Positions 15,921 through 25,377 are shown, numbered from the stretch's first letter. The stretch is DNA of 64,000 bases from Lachnospiraceae bacterium (GCA_015056905.1 SVFI01000001.1:186001-250000), one strand, 5' to 3'. Made by a program: numbers and translations. The notes: generated by a model from the sequence alone, not told the origin.

Positions 15921-17807
15921 CTAGTTTTCTACGCCGATTGCACCGAACGGGCACGCACTCTCACAAGCTCCGCACTTGATACAAATACTGCTGTCAATTG
16001 TAAACGGCTCTTTAATCTGTCCTGAAATCGCACTGACCGGACAATTTCTGGCACACTTCGAACAGCCCTTACACTTCTCAGGGTCAATCACATAACGACG
16101 AAGCGCCGTGCAAGTACCTGTTTTACACTTCTTATCCACAACGTGCTCTAAATATTCATCTCTGAATAATTTCAGAGTACTCATAACCGGAAGTGCTGCA
16201 CTCTTACCAAGGCCGCACAATGCAGTATCGGTAATCATAGTTGCCAATTCTTCTAAAAGGTCTAAATCTTCTACTTTTCCCTGTCCGGCAACAATACGCT
16301 CTAAAATCTCCAGCATACGTTTGGTACCTTCACGGCAAGGAACACATTTACCGCAGCTTTCATTCTGCGTAAAGTTCATAAAGAACCGGGCAACTTCTAC
16401 CATACAGGTATTACTGTCCATAACTACAAGACCGCCGGAACCGATCATAGCTCCCATCTTCTTTAAGGAATCAAAGTCAAGGCTTACATCAAGCTGCGGT
16501 GTCACAAGACATCCGCCGGACGGGCCTCCGATCTGAACTGCCTTAAACTCTGCCTCACCTTTGATACCGCCGCCGATGTCAAAAATAACTTCGCGAAGCG
16601 TTGTTCCCATCGGAACTTCAATCAGACCGGTATTTTTTACACTACCCGTAATGGCAAATGCTTTTGTACCCGGACTGTTTTCAGCACCGATTCCTTTATA
16701 CCACTGCGCACCTTTTAATATAATCATCGGAACATTGGCATAGGTCTCAACGTTATTTAATACCGTCGGCTTTTCAAACAAACCTTTTTCAACCGTACGA
16801 GGCGGTTTTACACGTGGCATACCTCTGTTTCCTTCGATGGAAGCTGTCAGTGCACTTCCTTCTCCGCATACAAACGCTCCCGCACCTCTGTTAATATGTA
16901 AGTGGAAACTGAAATCCGTTCCCAAAATATTGTCACCTAATAAACCTGCTTCTTCCGCATCGCTGATTGCCTGTTTCAGACGACTGATTGCCAGCGGATA
17001 CTCTGCACGCACATAAATGTATCCTTCCTGCGCACCGACTGCATACGCTGCAATCATCATACCCTCAATCATCTTGTGCGGGTCGCCTTCCATAATACTT
17101 CTGTCCATGAATGCGCCCGGGTCACCCTCATCACCGTTACATACGACATAACGGATTTTTTCCTCTTGTCTGGCTACCTGTTTCCATTTATAGCCTGTCT
17201 GGAAACCACCGCCTCCGCGTCCGCGCAGATTCGACTCTAAGATTTCATCAATCACTTCCTGCGGAGTCATTTCAAATAATGCCTTTGCAAATGCCTGATA
17301 TCCGTCATGGGCACAAGCTTCACCGATAAACTCCGCATCGATACGGCCGCAGTTTTCCAGTACAAGACGGGTCTGTTTTTTATAAAAAGGAATCTCTTCC
17401 TGTTTCGGATATTGTACACCATTCTGGCTATAGATGAGACGATCGATAATCTCACCGTTTTTTATCGTTTTCTCGAAAATCTCTTCACAGTCTTCCAGTT
17501 TTACTTTTGTGTATAAAACACCCAGCGGCTCAATTCTCATCAAAGGTCCCATCTCACAGAAACCGTGACAACCGCTCTTCTTTACTTCCATAGGACCGTC
17601 GCCATGTGCAATTTCCGGTCCGAAATGCACTTCTACATCCGGATTCTCTCCAATCAATTCACTGATTTTTTCGTAAATTTCTCCGGAACCGCTGGCAAGA
17701 CAGCCTGTACCTGCACAAATTAATACTCTGCACTTACTATTTTCCATTCGCTCCTTATTCTCATCACGGAGCTGGTTTAACATTTCTTTATTCTCTAATT
17801 TTTGCAT
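15921..17807 (-). CDS. hydB: Hydrogenase diaphorase subunit HydB (NuoF-like)
   Basis: 628 residues. The N-terminus has a thioredoxin-like [2Fe-2S] site (CAGTGC and GCHGFC), followed by the NuoF core with the NADH/FMN glycine-rich motif GRGGGGFQTGYKW and NGDEGDPGAFMDR. A NuoF [4Fe-4S] site follows (SCGKCVPCREG), then two C-terminal ferredoxin clusters (CKGCSKCARNCP, CIKCGACESACP). The extra N- and C-terminal iron-sulfur domains distinguish hydrogenase HydB from complex I NuoF. It oxidises or reduces NAD(H) and passes electrons to HydA. It lies 20 nt from hydC. Confidence 0.94.
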   Translation of the reverse strand: MQKLENKEMLNQLRDENKERMENSKCRVLICAGTGCLASGSGEIYEKISELIGENPDVEVHFGPEIAHGDGPMEVKKSGCHGFCEMGPLMRIEPLGVLYTKVKLEDCEEIFEKTIKNGEIIDRLIYSQNGVQYPKQEEIPFYKKQTRLVLENCGRIDAEFIGEACAHDGYQAFAKALFEMTPQEVIDEILESNLRGRGGGGFQTGYKWKQVARQEEKIRYVVCNGDEGDPGAFMDRSIMEGDPHKMIEGMMIAAYAVGAQEGYIYVRAEYPLAISRLKQAISDAEEAGLLGDNILGTDFSFHLHINRGAGAFVCGEGSALTASIEGNRGMPRVKPPRTVEKGLFEKPTVLNNVETYANVPMIILKGAQWYKGIGAENSPGTKAFAITGSVKNTGLIEVPMGTTLREVIFDIGGGIKGEAEFKAVQIGGPSGGCLVTPQLDVSLDFDSLKKMGAMIGSGGLVVMDSNTCMVEVARFFMNFTQNESCGKCVPCREGTKRMLEILERIVAGQGKVEDLDLLEELATMITDTALCGLGKSAALPVMSTLKLFRDEYLEHVVDKKCKTGTCTALRRYVIDPEKCKGCSKCARNCPVSAISGQIKEPFTIDSSICIKCGACESACPFGAIGVEN

Positions 17808-17827
17808 ATGTCCCTCCGTTCCGCCGA

Positions 17828-18313
17828 TTATAATTCCATGTTACCTTCTCGCAAATCACGAATCAATTCGGAAGCTGCGTCCGGTGTCATTGACGGAAAT
17901 ACTTTATCATTCACCGTAAGTACCGGCGCCAATCCGCATGCTCCGAGACAGGATACGGTTTCTAATGTAAAAAGCATATCATCTGTGGTTACTTTGTCTT
18001 TCGATAAACCAAGTTCTTTATGTAAGCGCTCTAAAATCGGAATCGACTTTCGAACGTGACATGCGGTACCATCACACACCTTAATGACATATTTTCCCTT
18101 CGGCTCGAACGAGAAATTCTCATAAAACGTAGCAACACTGTACGCCTTACTTTCCGTAATACCGATCTGCTTTGCAACATAAACCAAAAGTTCCGCCGGC
18201 AAATAACGATACTCACTCTGAATATCCTGAATAATCGGAATCAGCGAAGCCGGTTTTGCTCCGTATACTGCTATAATTTCATCTGTTTTTTCATAGTAGC
18301 TTTTGTCTAGCAT
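17828..18313 (-). CDS. hydC: Hydrogenase subunit HydC (NuoE-like)
   Basis: 161 residues from the ATG with GAGAAGGAG 6 nt upstream; a longer in-frame start at 18370 lacks a site. A helical N-terminal domain is followed by a thioredoxin-like [2Fe-2S] domain with cysteines in CDGTACH and CLGACG. It is the small electron-carrying subunit of the HydABC enzyme. It is the first gene of the operon, which matches the usual hydCBA order. Confidence 0.93.
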   Translation of the reverse strand: MLDKSYYEKTDEIIAVYGAKPASLIPIIQDIQSEYRYLPAELLVYVAKQIGITESKAYSVATFYENFSFEPKGKYVIKVCDGTACHVRKSIPILERLHKELGLSKDKVTTDDMLFTLETVSCLGACGLAPVLTVNDKVFPSMTPDAASELIRDLREGNMEL

Positions 18314-18471
18314 CGTGTTCTCCTTCTCTATGATTTTTTGTGTTAACCCATCATTTTCATTATATTTCATTTCGTCCGGTTCTTCAAGTAAAGAACATAC
18401 ATATCAGCGAAAACTTGTATCTATCCCCAAAGCCTACGGATTTTCTGTAATCTAAACACCTTCCTTACCCT

Positions 18472-18498
18472 ATTATAGAAAAAGAACTCCCCTGACAA
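18472..18498 (-). promoter_or_regulatory. Putative promoter of the hydCBA operon
   Basis: TTGTCA and a perfect TATAAT on the minus strand with a short spacer of 15 nt. The start would leave a leader of about 150 nt before hydC. No clear Rex (redox repressor) palindrome was found in it. Confidence 0.5.
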
Positions 18499-18522
18499 AT
18501 ATCTGACTACGTTAAGTCCGGA

Positions 18523-18566
18523 ACAAAAAATAAATAGTATTGGCTTTCACACCAATACTATTTATT
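18523..18566 (-). terminator. Intrinsic terminator of the BspA-like gene
   Basis: A perfect 15-bp stem AATAAATAGTATTGG / CCAATACTATTTATT with an 8-nt loop, followed on the minus strand by TTTTTT. It starts 33 nt after the stop of the leucine-rich-repeat gene. Confidence 0.93.
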
Positions 18567-18598
18567 TTAATTATCCCTCTTCATCATGTTTGACTAAA

Positions 18599-20776
18599 TT
18601 ATAATTTCGCAAACTTCACTTTCTTACCTACTCCCTTCCTTTTCAGAAGTTTCTTGTAAGCCTTATATTTTGACTTCGGCACCTTGACAGTTGCCTTACT
18701 GTTAATGCCTTTAAAAGCACTCTTTCCAACTTTCTTTGTGCTCAGTTTTTTAGTCTTAATCGTAATATTCTTAAGTTTTTTGCACTTGTAAAAAGCCGCG
18801 GAACCTATTTTTGAGACATACTTTCCAATGGTAACCTTAGTGATATATTTGTTATTCCTAAATGCCTTAGAAGCAATGCCGGTCACCTTGTACTTGATAC
18901 CGTCCACTGTGATCGTGGCAGGGATGGAAACAGTCTTTTTCTTTTTGCTGACAGGCTTTAAGTACTCTACAGTACCCACCTTGCCGTCTGTTGTTCCTGC
19001 CTTAGTCACCTTGTACCAGGCAAGTTTTTTAACATCCTTAATCTTGTCACCCTTCTTTGGAGCAACATTTTCCTGTCCGTCCTCCGGATTTGTCGAATCA
19101 TCTGCCGGGGTATTTGGACTTGTCGGATCATCTGCCGGGTTATTTGGATTTGTCGGTTCATCTGCCGGGTTGTCTTCCGACACATCTGCCTTTTCAGAAA
19201 TCTTGGCTACACAAACATTTACAAGTTTAGCATATCCGCCACAAGATACTTTACAGGAATATGTATATGTTCCAACTGTCTTTCCGGTCGGAATATGGTA
19301 ATTGGCTGCTGTGGCACCATCGATTTCCACATCATTTTCATACCACTGGTAGGTGAGTGTCTCACTACCCAACGTAAGAGTTACCGTCGCTGTCAGCACA
19401 TTTGATTCCTGATACCCCTCCGTTAAAGCCACAGTTGTATTTGTATCACTAACAGAAAACGGAACATATCCGCAAATACATGCTTCGTTTTCATTTTCAA
19501 ACACATGCACTTCTTCTGAATCATCTACAACGCCGCATTTTTTACACACCGTTTTGTGCCCCGATGTCAGACAATGATACCCTTTGAAAATATGATCCGT
19601 ACAAACAACGTCAATATCTAAATTGTCCACTCCTTCTACTTCAACAATTTTCATACCTCCTATGTCATTCGGCAGACTTATGCTTGTCATATCGTCAGCG
19701 ACACTCTCAACAGTCAATGTAACAGTACCATCCTCATTTTCCACATAGCTGAACTGACATCCAACACCAGCCAGCCCAATAGCGTCAATGTCGTAATCCG
19801 CATCCGCAGGATAAAATATCGTTTGCAATGAACTACATTCCCCAAAGGCATCATCATTAATTTTAGTCACTGTGGAAGGAATTACCAAAGTAGTTAATTT
19901 ATCACAATCATAAAATGCATTCCAACGTATCGTGGTTACACTTTCCGGAAAGGAAATGCTTTCCATACTATCACAATTATAAAACACATTATTCTCAATC
20001 GTAGTTACATTTTCCGAAATCTCTACAGTTTCCAGCTTAGTACAGTCTGCAAATGCATAGCTGCCTATACTGGTTACTTCTGATGGAATCGTTATATTTG
20101 TCAATTGGGAACAGCCTCTAAATGCACTTCCGTGAATCGTAGTTACAGTACTTGGAATTACATAGTTACCGGCTGCTGTCGGGTATGCATACAAAGTCTT
20201 TTTATCTTTGCTGTACAAAATACCGTTTTCTGATAAAAAATCAGCATTTTCTGAATCAACAGATATATTTGATAAATTAACACACCCTGCAAATATACCG
20301 ACGCCAACTCTTGTCAACGTCGCCGGTATATTTACTTTTGTCAAATTACTACAACCTGAAAACACGTTCCCGTAAAGTTTGGTAACACTATTTGGAATCT
20401 CAACAGTCTCCAACGAAGTGCAATTATTAAAAGCATATTCTCCTATTGAAGTAACACTATCCGGAATCGTAATGCTGCTTAACTTTGAACACCCGCTGAA
20501 TGCCCAGTAATTAATTGTATTTACGGAGTATGTCACAGTTTCATGTGTAATCGTAGCCGGAACTGTAACGCTCGTCGCACGAAACGAGGCACTGACATCT
20601 TTTAAAATCGCCGTATTATCCTCTTCATTAAGACTGAATATCAAACCTTCCGCTGTAGTAACGGTAACCTCTGCTGCCTGCACCTTGCATTCCGACACAG
20701 TAACTATGCTGACAGCCAGTGCCATCGCCAAAACAATACTTGTTATTCTTTTCGTATATTTTAAATTCCTTTTCAC
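18599..20776 (-). CDS. BspA-type leucine-rich repeat surface protein
   Basis: 725 residues, GTG start with TAGGAGAT upstream. Signal peptide of ~35 residues ending near VQAA. Residues ~70-330 are tandem BspA-like repeats of ~23 residues (AFSGCSKLSSITIPDSVTSIG and relatives). A short Cys pair (CKKCG), an Ig-like domain (~440-525, TYQWYENDVEIDG) and a Pro/Asn/Asp linker with a 10-residue tandem repeat follow. The basic C-terminus has further degenerate repeats (IASKAFRNNKYITKVTIG). No sortase motif is visible. BspA proteins bind host or microbial surfaces; the ligand here is unknown. Confidence 0.85.
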   Translation of the reverse strand: MKRNLKYTKRITSIVLAMALAVSIVTVSECKVQAAEVTVTTAEGLIFSLNEEDNTAILKDVSASFRATSVTVPATITHETVTYSVNTINYWAFSGCSKLSSITIPDSVTSIGEYAFNNCTSLETVEIPNSVTKLYGNVFSGCSNLTKVNIPATLTRVGVGIFAGCVNLSNISVDSENADFLSENGILYSKDKKTLYAYPTAAGNYVIPSTVTTIHGSAFRGCSQLTNITIPSEVTSIGSYAFADCTKLETVEISENVTTIENNVFYNCDSMESISFPESVTTIRWNAFYDCDKLTTLVIPSTVTKINDDAFGECSSLQTIFYPADADYDIDAIGLAGVGCQFSYVENEDGTVTLTVESVADDMTSISLPNDIGGMKIVEVEGVDNLDIDVVCTDHIFKGYHCLTSGHKTVCKKCGVVDDSEEVHVFENENEACICGYVPFSVSDTNTTVALTEGYQESNVLTATVTLTLGSETLTYQWYENDVEIDGATAANYHIPTGKTVGTYTYSCKVSCGGYAKLVNVCVAKISEKADVSEDNPADEPTNPNNPADDPTSPNTPADDSTNPEDGQENVAPKKGDKIKDVKKLAWYKVTKAGTTDGKVGTVEYLKPVSKKKKTVSIPATITVDGIKYKVTGIASKAFRNNKYITKVTIGKYVSKIGSAAFYKCKKLKNITIKTKKLSTKKVGKSAFKGINSKATVKVPKSKYKAYKKLLKRKGVGKKVKFAKL
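19085..19172. repeat. Three 30-bp tandem repeats in the BspA-like linker
   Basis: Three copies of a 30-bp unit with the core CATCTGCCGGG, coding on the minus strand for the Pro/Ala/Asp/Asn-rich linker (PADDPTSPNT and variants). Copies differ at a few bases. Such units commonly vary in number between strains. Confidence 0.8.
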
Positions 20777-20833
20777 GCTTTCATCTCCTACTATATAGCA
20801 TAACTTTTAAACCACATTTGTTTAACGATGATT

Positions 20834-20864
20834 AGTATATCTTAAATGATTGTTGTTAACAACA
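20834..20864 (-). promoter_or_regulatory. Promoter of the BspA-like gene with palindromic operator
   Basis: TTGTTA, 17 nt, TATACT on the minus strand, leaving a leader of about 50 nt. A perfect 14-bp palindrome TGTTGTTAACAACA (20851-20864) covers the -35 element, which suggests repression by a dimeric regulator that excludes RNA polymerase. The regulator is not identified. Confidence 0.7.
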
Positions 20865-20976
20865 CATATTTTATACATTTTTCAAAATATGTGTCGCTAA
20901 ACCGCGTAATGCTGTATTTTTCTCATCAAAAGAGTTCATTTCGATGAATACGACTACGTATTTATCCGCACGGACT

Positions 20977-22245
20977 TTAGTGCCCTAACATCTCCTCAAT
21001 AAATATCCCGTACCCCCTCGTCGAATCCTTCACCAGCACATGGGTCACAACTCCGACCACCTTCCCGTTCTGGACGATGGGTGAGCCGCTCATCCCCTGC
21101 ACAATTCCTCCTGTTGTCATTAGAAGCTGAGGGTCCGTGATAGTTAACATAATTCCCCGATTTGCTTCCGAGGGATTATATATCACATCATCAATCATAA
21201 TGTCATAAAATGCCGATGCTTCCTCTATGCAACAGTAAATCTGGGCAGGACCACGCTCCACTTCCTGTTTGAGCGCTACCGGATAAAAAACGCAGTCTCC
21301 TAAAAATTCCTTCCCTCTTTCCGTTTCCATATAACTCTCCGATAACGTCCCGAAAATACCTTTCGACGTATTCTCTTCGATTTTCCCGACATAATCACTA
21401 CTGTCAAATGTCATGACACCTGTCAGTTCTCCCGGGTGTGAGTCATCCGCTTTGCGGATTCCGAGAATGTTCGTTTCATAAACACTTCCTTTTTTGAGCT
21501 GTATCAGACTTCCGATATCTGCATCATTGACTCCGTGACCGAGCGCAGCAAACTCTCCGTCCTTGGTAATATAACTTAAGGTTCCGATTCCCTGCGCACT
21601 GTCACGCACCCAAACACCAATTTTATAAATCCCCTCCTCGTTTTGACACGGTGTTACTTTCACTTCCGACTCTTCCCCATTGCGCAAAATGGTCAGTACC
21701 ATCTCATCCCCGTCAGCATTTTCTATCATATTTACAAACTGTCTTTTCCCCGCCACTTCAATTCCATCGACCTTCAAAATATTGTCTCCCGGTTGAAGAA
21801 TATCCTCAGAGGGCGCAACTTCCTCTTCGAATAAGTTTACATAACTCCCTGTATCGATTACAAGCACTCCACTTGTACGGACATAGATTCCGACCGGTAT
21901 ACCGCTGATTGCAATTTCCTGCCCACTGACTACATTGAGATTGACAGACTTTAACGGAATAATTCCCATATATTTTAAATCCATCGTATACGACGAGGCC
22001 TCTCCCGGTACAATGGAAACCGATGTCGCTATCGGCGTTTCCAGATAGGAGGAATCGGGCATCGCCATCGTTGCTGTCACAGGAACTTGAAATGTTATTT
22101 TCTCCTCCTGCCCTCTCCTGAGCAGAATTTTGTCCGGAACCGTATCTATCACATAATATTTGTAGACAAAAAACATTGCAAATCCGGTCGCAACAAGCAT
22201 GCTAAGCAAAAATAATCTATATTTTTTCAGTCTGCGGTCAATCAT
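20977..22245 (-). CDS. spoIVB: SpoIVB serine peptidase
   Basis: 422 residues. Start set at the ATG with GGAGGA 5 nt upstream rather than the TTG further out. One N-terminal membrane segment (~10-28), a PDZ domain around 105-190 (LQPGDNILKVDGIEV), then the peptidase domain with the catalytic His region AALGHGVND and the Ser region QGMSGSPIVQNGKVVGVVTHV. SpoIVB is made in the forespore and cleaves SpoIVFA in the intermembrane space to trigger pro-sigma-K processing. It follows recN, as in many clostridia, but spo0A does not follow it here. Confidence 0.93.
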   Translation of the reverse strand: MIDRRLKKYRLFLLSMLVATGFAMFFVYKYYVIDTVPDKILLRRGQEEKITFQVPVTATMAMPDSSYLETPIATSVSIVPGEASSYTMDLKYMGIIPLKSVNLNVVSGQEIAISGIPVGIYVRTSGVLVIDTGSYVNLFEEEVAPSEDILQPGDNILKVDGIEVAGKRQFVNMIENADGDEMVLTILRNGEESEVKVTPCQNEEGIYKIGVWVRDSAQGIGTLSYITKDGEFAALGHGVNDADIGSLIQLKKGSVYETNILGIRKADDSHPGELTGVMTFDSSDYVGKIEENTSKGIFGTLSESYMETERGKEFLGDCVFYPVALKQEVERGPAQIYCCIEEASAFYDIMIDDVIYNPSEANRGIMLTITDPQLLMTTGGIVQGMSGSPIVQNGKVVGVVTHVLVKDSTRGYGIFIEEMLGH

Positions 22246-22271
22246 ATAGTTCCTCCATAGTTGCAATAATA

Positions 22272-22306
22272 AAAAAATACCAGGCAGATTACTCTACCTA
22301 GTATTT
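22272..22306 (-). terminator. Terminator after recN
   Basis: Imperfect stem AAATACTAGGTAGA / TCTGCCTGGTATTT on the minus strand, then TTTTTTT. It sits between the recN stop and the spoIVB start, so spoIVB probably has its own (forespore) promoter. Confidence 0.75.
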
Positions 22307-22327
22307 GTTTTACATTTGAAAAATAAA

Positions 22328-24016
22328 TTAGTATTGTTTTGTCTGAATTGCCATTTCTTTCAATTCCTGCGCATTTTTCATGACTGCATCCGTGATAACA
22401 TCACCGCCGAGAAGTCTTGCAATCTCACCAAGCATTCCCTGCTCATCCAGCGCAGTCAAAGTTGTCGTTGTACGCTCCGCCGACTGCTGCTTTTCAATCA
22501 TGAAATGATGATCTGCCATCGCTGCTATCTGCGGCAGATGTGTAATACAAATCACCTGATGCTCTCTTCCGATAATTCCCAGTTTTTCTGAAACCTTCCA
22601 TGCAGTCTTTCCGCTGATGCCCGCATCAATTTCATCAAAAATAAGAGACTCAATCTCATCCTGCCCCGCAAGTACGGTTTTTAGTGCCAGCATAATTCTG
22701 GAAAGTTCTCCGCCGCTTGCTACATGCGTGAGCGGTTTTAACTGCTCACCCGCATTTAAAGAAATCAAAAAGCTTACCCTGTCATACCCTGTTTTGGAAA
22801 GATTCTTTTCGTCTCCGACAACCTCAATTTCAAACTGCGCATACGGAAAATTGAGTTCGAGGAGTGCTTCCTGCATTTTGCTTTGCAAAACTTTTGCCTC
22901 AGTTTTTCGCACATCATGTGCCTTTTGACAAAGTGTGCAGAGCGACTGATACAGCGCTTCTTTTTTTTCTGAAAGCTCTTGTTTATATTGTTCGAAATCT
23001 TCAAATTTATTCAAAAACTTCGCTTTTTCCTGCGCATAAGCGAGAATTTCTTCTACGGAATTACCGTATTTCGTCTTCAGTTTATTGATTGTGTCAAGAC
23101 GGTCTTTTGTGTAGGAATACTGCTGCTCATCCAGTTCCAAATCATCCGCATAATGTTGCAGAAAACGGCTCGCATCACGAACAAGTTCCTCCGCCTGAAC
23201 AAGCTGTTGCATGGCAGTATCTAGCGCTTTGTCATAATCCATTGCATCGCCGACGCCTTTGAGTGCGCGTCCGATGAGTGTCTGCACGTTTTCCTGCTCA
23301 TAACCGCCGAGCAAATGAAATGCAAGTGCTACAGACTGACCGATGGCCTTGATGTTTTCCATGCGGCGGAACTCTTCCTCCAGTTCCATGTCCTCGCCTT
23401 CTTTGACATCCGCCTCCTCAATCTCTTTGAGTTCAAACTGCGCCAATGCAATCTCACGGTCTTTTGCGGCGTCCTCCTCCATTGCCAGCTGCAATTCCTT
23501 CTCTGCTTCTCTGTATTTTATGTAAACCTCTGACAATTCTTCCATCAGGGAAGAAAGCGGCTGTCCACAATACAGATTGAGTACTTCCAAATGCTTTTTC
23601 TCATTTAAAAGTGACTGGTGTTCATGTTGCCCGTGAATGTCAATAAGAACAGATGCAGCTTCCTTAAGTGTCTTTCCGGAGACCGTTTCCCCATTGAGAC
23701 GGCAACTGCTCTTACCGGGCATAATGCGCCTCTGAAGGATAACTTTCCCGTCTTCCTCCGGAAAAATTTCCATTTCCTTAAGCTGCTGCAATACCTTTTC
23801 GCTGCGGACGGAAAACACAAGCTCCACGTACGCATATTCTGCTCCCCGGCGTATCAGGTTTTTGTCCGCCTTGGCTCCGAGAGCCAGATTGATGGAATCG
23901 ATTAAAATCGATTTACCGGCACCGGTTTCACCGGTCAGAATGTTGAGTCCGTCTGAAAACTCAACTTCTGCCTCATCCATCAGTGCCACATTTTTCACTA
24001 CGAGTCTTTCTAACAT
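22328..24016 (-). CDS. recN: DNA repair protein RecN
   Basis: 562 residues, full length for RecN, an SMC-like ATPase that acts at double-strand breaks. The N-terminus has the Walker A GETGAGKS near residue 30, the middle is a long coiled coil, and the C-terminus has the signature VASGGELSRIMLALK and Walker B LIFDEIDAGISG. It is the last gene of the housekeeping run that starts at the asp23 promoter, 39 nt after argR. Neighbours argR upstream and spoIVB downstream match the standard Firmicute order. Confidence 0.96.
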   Translation of the reverse strand: MLERLVVKNVALMDEAEVEFSDGLNILTGETGAGKSILIDSINLALGAKADKNLIRRGAEYAYVELVFSVRSEKVLQQLKEMEIFPEEDGKVILQRRIMPGKSSCRLNGETVSGKTLKEAASVLIDIHGQHEHQSLLNEKKHLEVLNLYCGQPLSSLMEELSEVYIKYREAEKELQLAMEEDAAKDREIALAQFELKEIEEADVKEGEDMELEEEFRRMENIKAIGQSVALAFHLLGGYEQENVQTLIGRALKGVGDAMDYDKALDTAMQQLVQAEELVRDASRFLQHYADDLELDEQQYSYTKDRLDTINKLKTKYGNSVEEILAYAQEKAKFLNKFEDFEQYKQELSEKKEALYQSLCTLCQKAHDVRKTEAKVLQSKMQEALLELNFPYAQFEIEVVGDEKNLSKTGYDRVSFLISLNAGEQLKPLTHVASGGELSRIMLALKTVLAGQDEIESLIFDEIDAGISGKTAWKVSEKLGIIGREHQVICITHLPQIAAMADHHFMIEKQQSAERTTTTLTALDEQGMLGEIARLLGGDVITDAVMKNAQELKEMAIQTKQY

Positions 24017-24055
24017 ATTTTATTCTCCTTATGGTTCTTCCAGACAGTTTTCCCT

Positions 24056-24505
24056 CTACTCTAAAAGAAGCATAATTTGATTCATAATGCTCTTCGTATC
24101 TTCTACAGACCGGATTGCCATCATAATCGTGTCATCCCCGGCAATAGAACCGACAATCTCCGGATATTTCATCGTGTCAATCGCAGCCGCGACCGCCATC
24201 GCCATTCCGGAAACTGTTTTTACGACAAGGATATTTTGTGCCATGTCCATGGATACGAACCCTTCCTTCAGGACATTGACATATTTTGCCGACAAATGCT
24301 TATCATCATTGTGGAGCATGACATACTTCTGATGTCCGCCTCCTGCAGGGACTTTTGAAAGCTTAAGCGCCTTGATATCACGCGAAACCGTCGCCTGCGT
24401 CACATCGAATCCTTCCTGATTTAAAATCTCCGCCAGTTCCTGCTGCGTCTCCACATTTTGTCTCTCTATGATTTTGATAATTGCTGCCTGTCTGCCTTTT
24501 TTCAT
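24056..24505 (-). CDS. argR: Arginine repressor ArgR
   Basis: 149 residues. N-terminal winged helix (RQAAIIKIIERQNVETQQEL, then VTQATVSRDIKALKL, the recognition helix) and C-terminal hexamerisation/arginine-binding domain with EIVGSIAGDDTIMMAIRS carrying the paired aspartates that hold arginine. ArgR represses arginine biosynthesis and activates catabolism. It begins 2 nt after nadK. Confidence 0.95.
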   Translation of the reverse strand: MKKGRQAAIIKIIERQNVETQQELAEILNQEGFDVTQATVSRDIKALKLSKVPAGGGHQKYVMLHNDDKHLSAKYVNVLKEGFVSMDMAQNILVVKTVSGMAMAVAAAIDTMKYPEIVGSIAGDDTIMMAIRSVEDTKSIMNQIMLLLE

Positions 24506-24507
24506 AC

Positions 24508-25377
24508 TTAATTCTCACTCATTTTTTTGTGAAGTGTCTCTAAAAAACTGACCTTACTTATATGTATCAGTTTCGTTGTCTGCTCTGATCTGCGCACGAT
24601 GACCTTATCACCGGTCACAAGACTCTGTGTCAGACCACCGTCAAAGTTAATCTCCGCCTCCTGCACGCATCCTCCTCTTCCCTCTTCGATGCGAAGCTCA
24701 ATGGTATCCTCCGCAGAAAGAACAATGCTTCTTGTGTTCAGCGTGTGCGGACAAATCGGTGTCATTACCATGAGTTGTGCACTCGGTAATGCAATCGGTC
24801 CGCCGGCTGACATATTGTATCCGGTCGAACCGGTCGGTGTCGAAACAATCATCCCGTCCGCCTGATAGCGATTCAGCTTCTGACCGTTGACAGCTACTTC
24901 GTAAGCAAGCACCATCAGATGTCCGTATCGGTTGACAACCACATCGTTGAGTGCATGTGCCCTGCAGATTTCCTGTCCGTTGCGAAGCACACTTCCGACC
25001 AGCATCATGCGTTCTTCGACTTCATAATCATCGCCAATCAGATGCTCCAGTGCCTCCTCGATTCCGCTTTTTTCCACTTCGGCAAGAAAGCCGAGTGTCC
25101 CGAGATTGATTCCGAGAAGCGGAATATTAAGATGCAACGTATCTCTTGCTGCCTGTAAAAGCGTTCCGTCTCCGCCGAGCACAAGAATACACTCCGTATC
25201 CTCCGGAATCTGAAGAGGATTGCGTTCCCTGCTCTCTTTGCCATCGTATTTGGACGGATTTTCGCGTGCAAGCACAGAGACATCTTTTCCGTGCGCCTTT
25301 AAATATTCACATATGTAATTGGTCGTCTCAAGCTCCGGGTCCTTTGCCCGGTTCGTTACAATGTAAAATTTGTTCAT
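24508..25377 (-). CDS. nadK: NAD kinase
   Basis: 289 residues. Carries the GGDGTLLQAAR motif with the catalytic Asp, the second conserved NLGTLGFLAEV, and TPTGSTGYNMSAGGPI in the NAD-binding domain. It phosphorylates NAD to NADP in the cytoplasm using ATP or polyphosphate. It overlaps tlyA by 4 nt (ATGA coupling). Confidence 0.95.
   Translation of the reverse strand: MNKFYIVTNRAKDPELETTNYICEYLKAHGKDVSVLARENPSKYDGKESRERNPLQIPEDTECILVLGGDGTLLQAARDTLHLNIPLLGINLGTLGFLAEVEKSGIEEALEHLIGDDYEVEERMMLVGSVLRNGQEICRAHALNDVVVNRYGHLMVLAYEVAVNGQKLNRYQADGMIVSTPTGSTGYNMSAGGPIALPSAQLMVMTPICPHTLNTRSIVLSAEDTIELRIEEGRGGCVQEAEINFDGGLTQSLVTGDKVIVRRSEQTTKLIHISKVSFLETLHKKMSEN

Noticed and set aside
20881..20976. ATACGACTACGTAT-type imperfect palindrome after spoIVB as a terminator
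   Set aside because: The stem is weak and no T tract follows on the minus strand.
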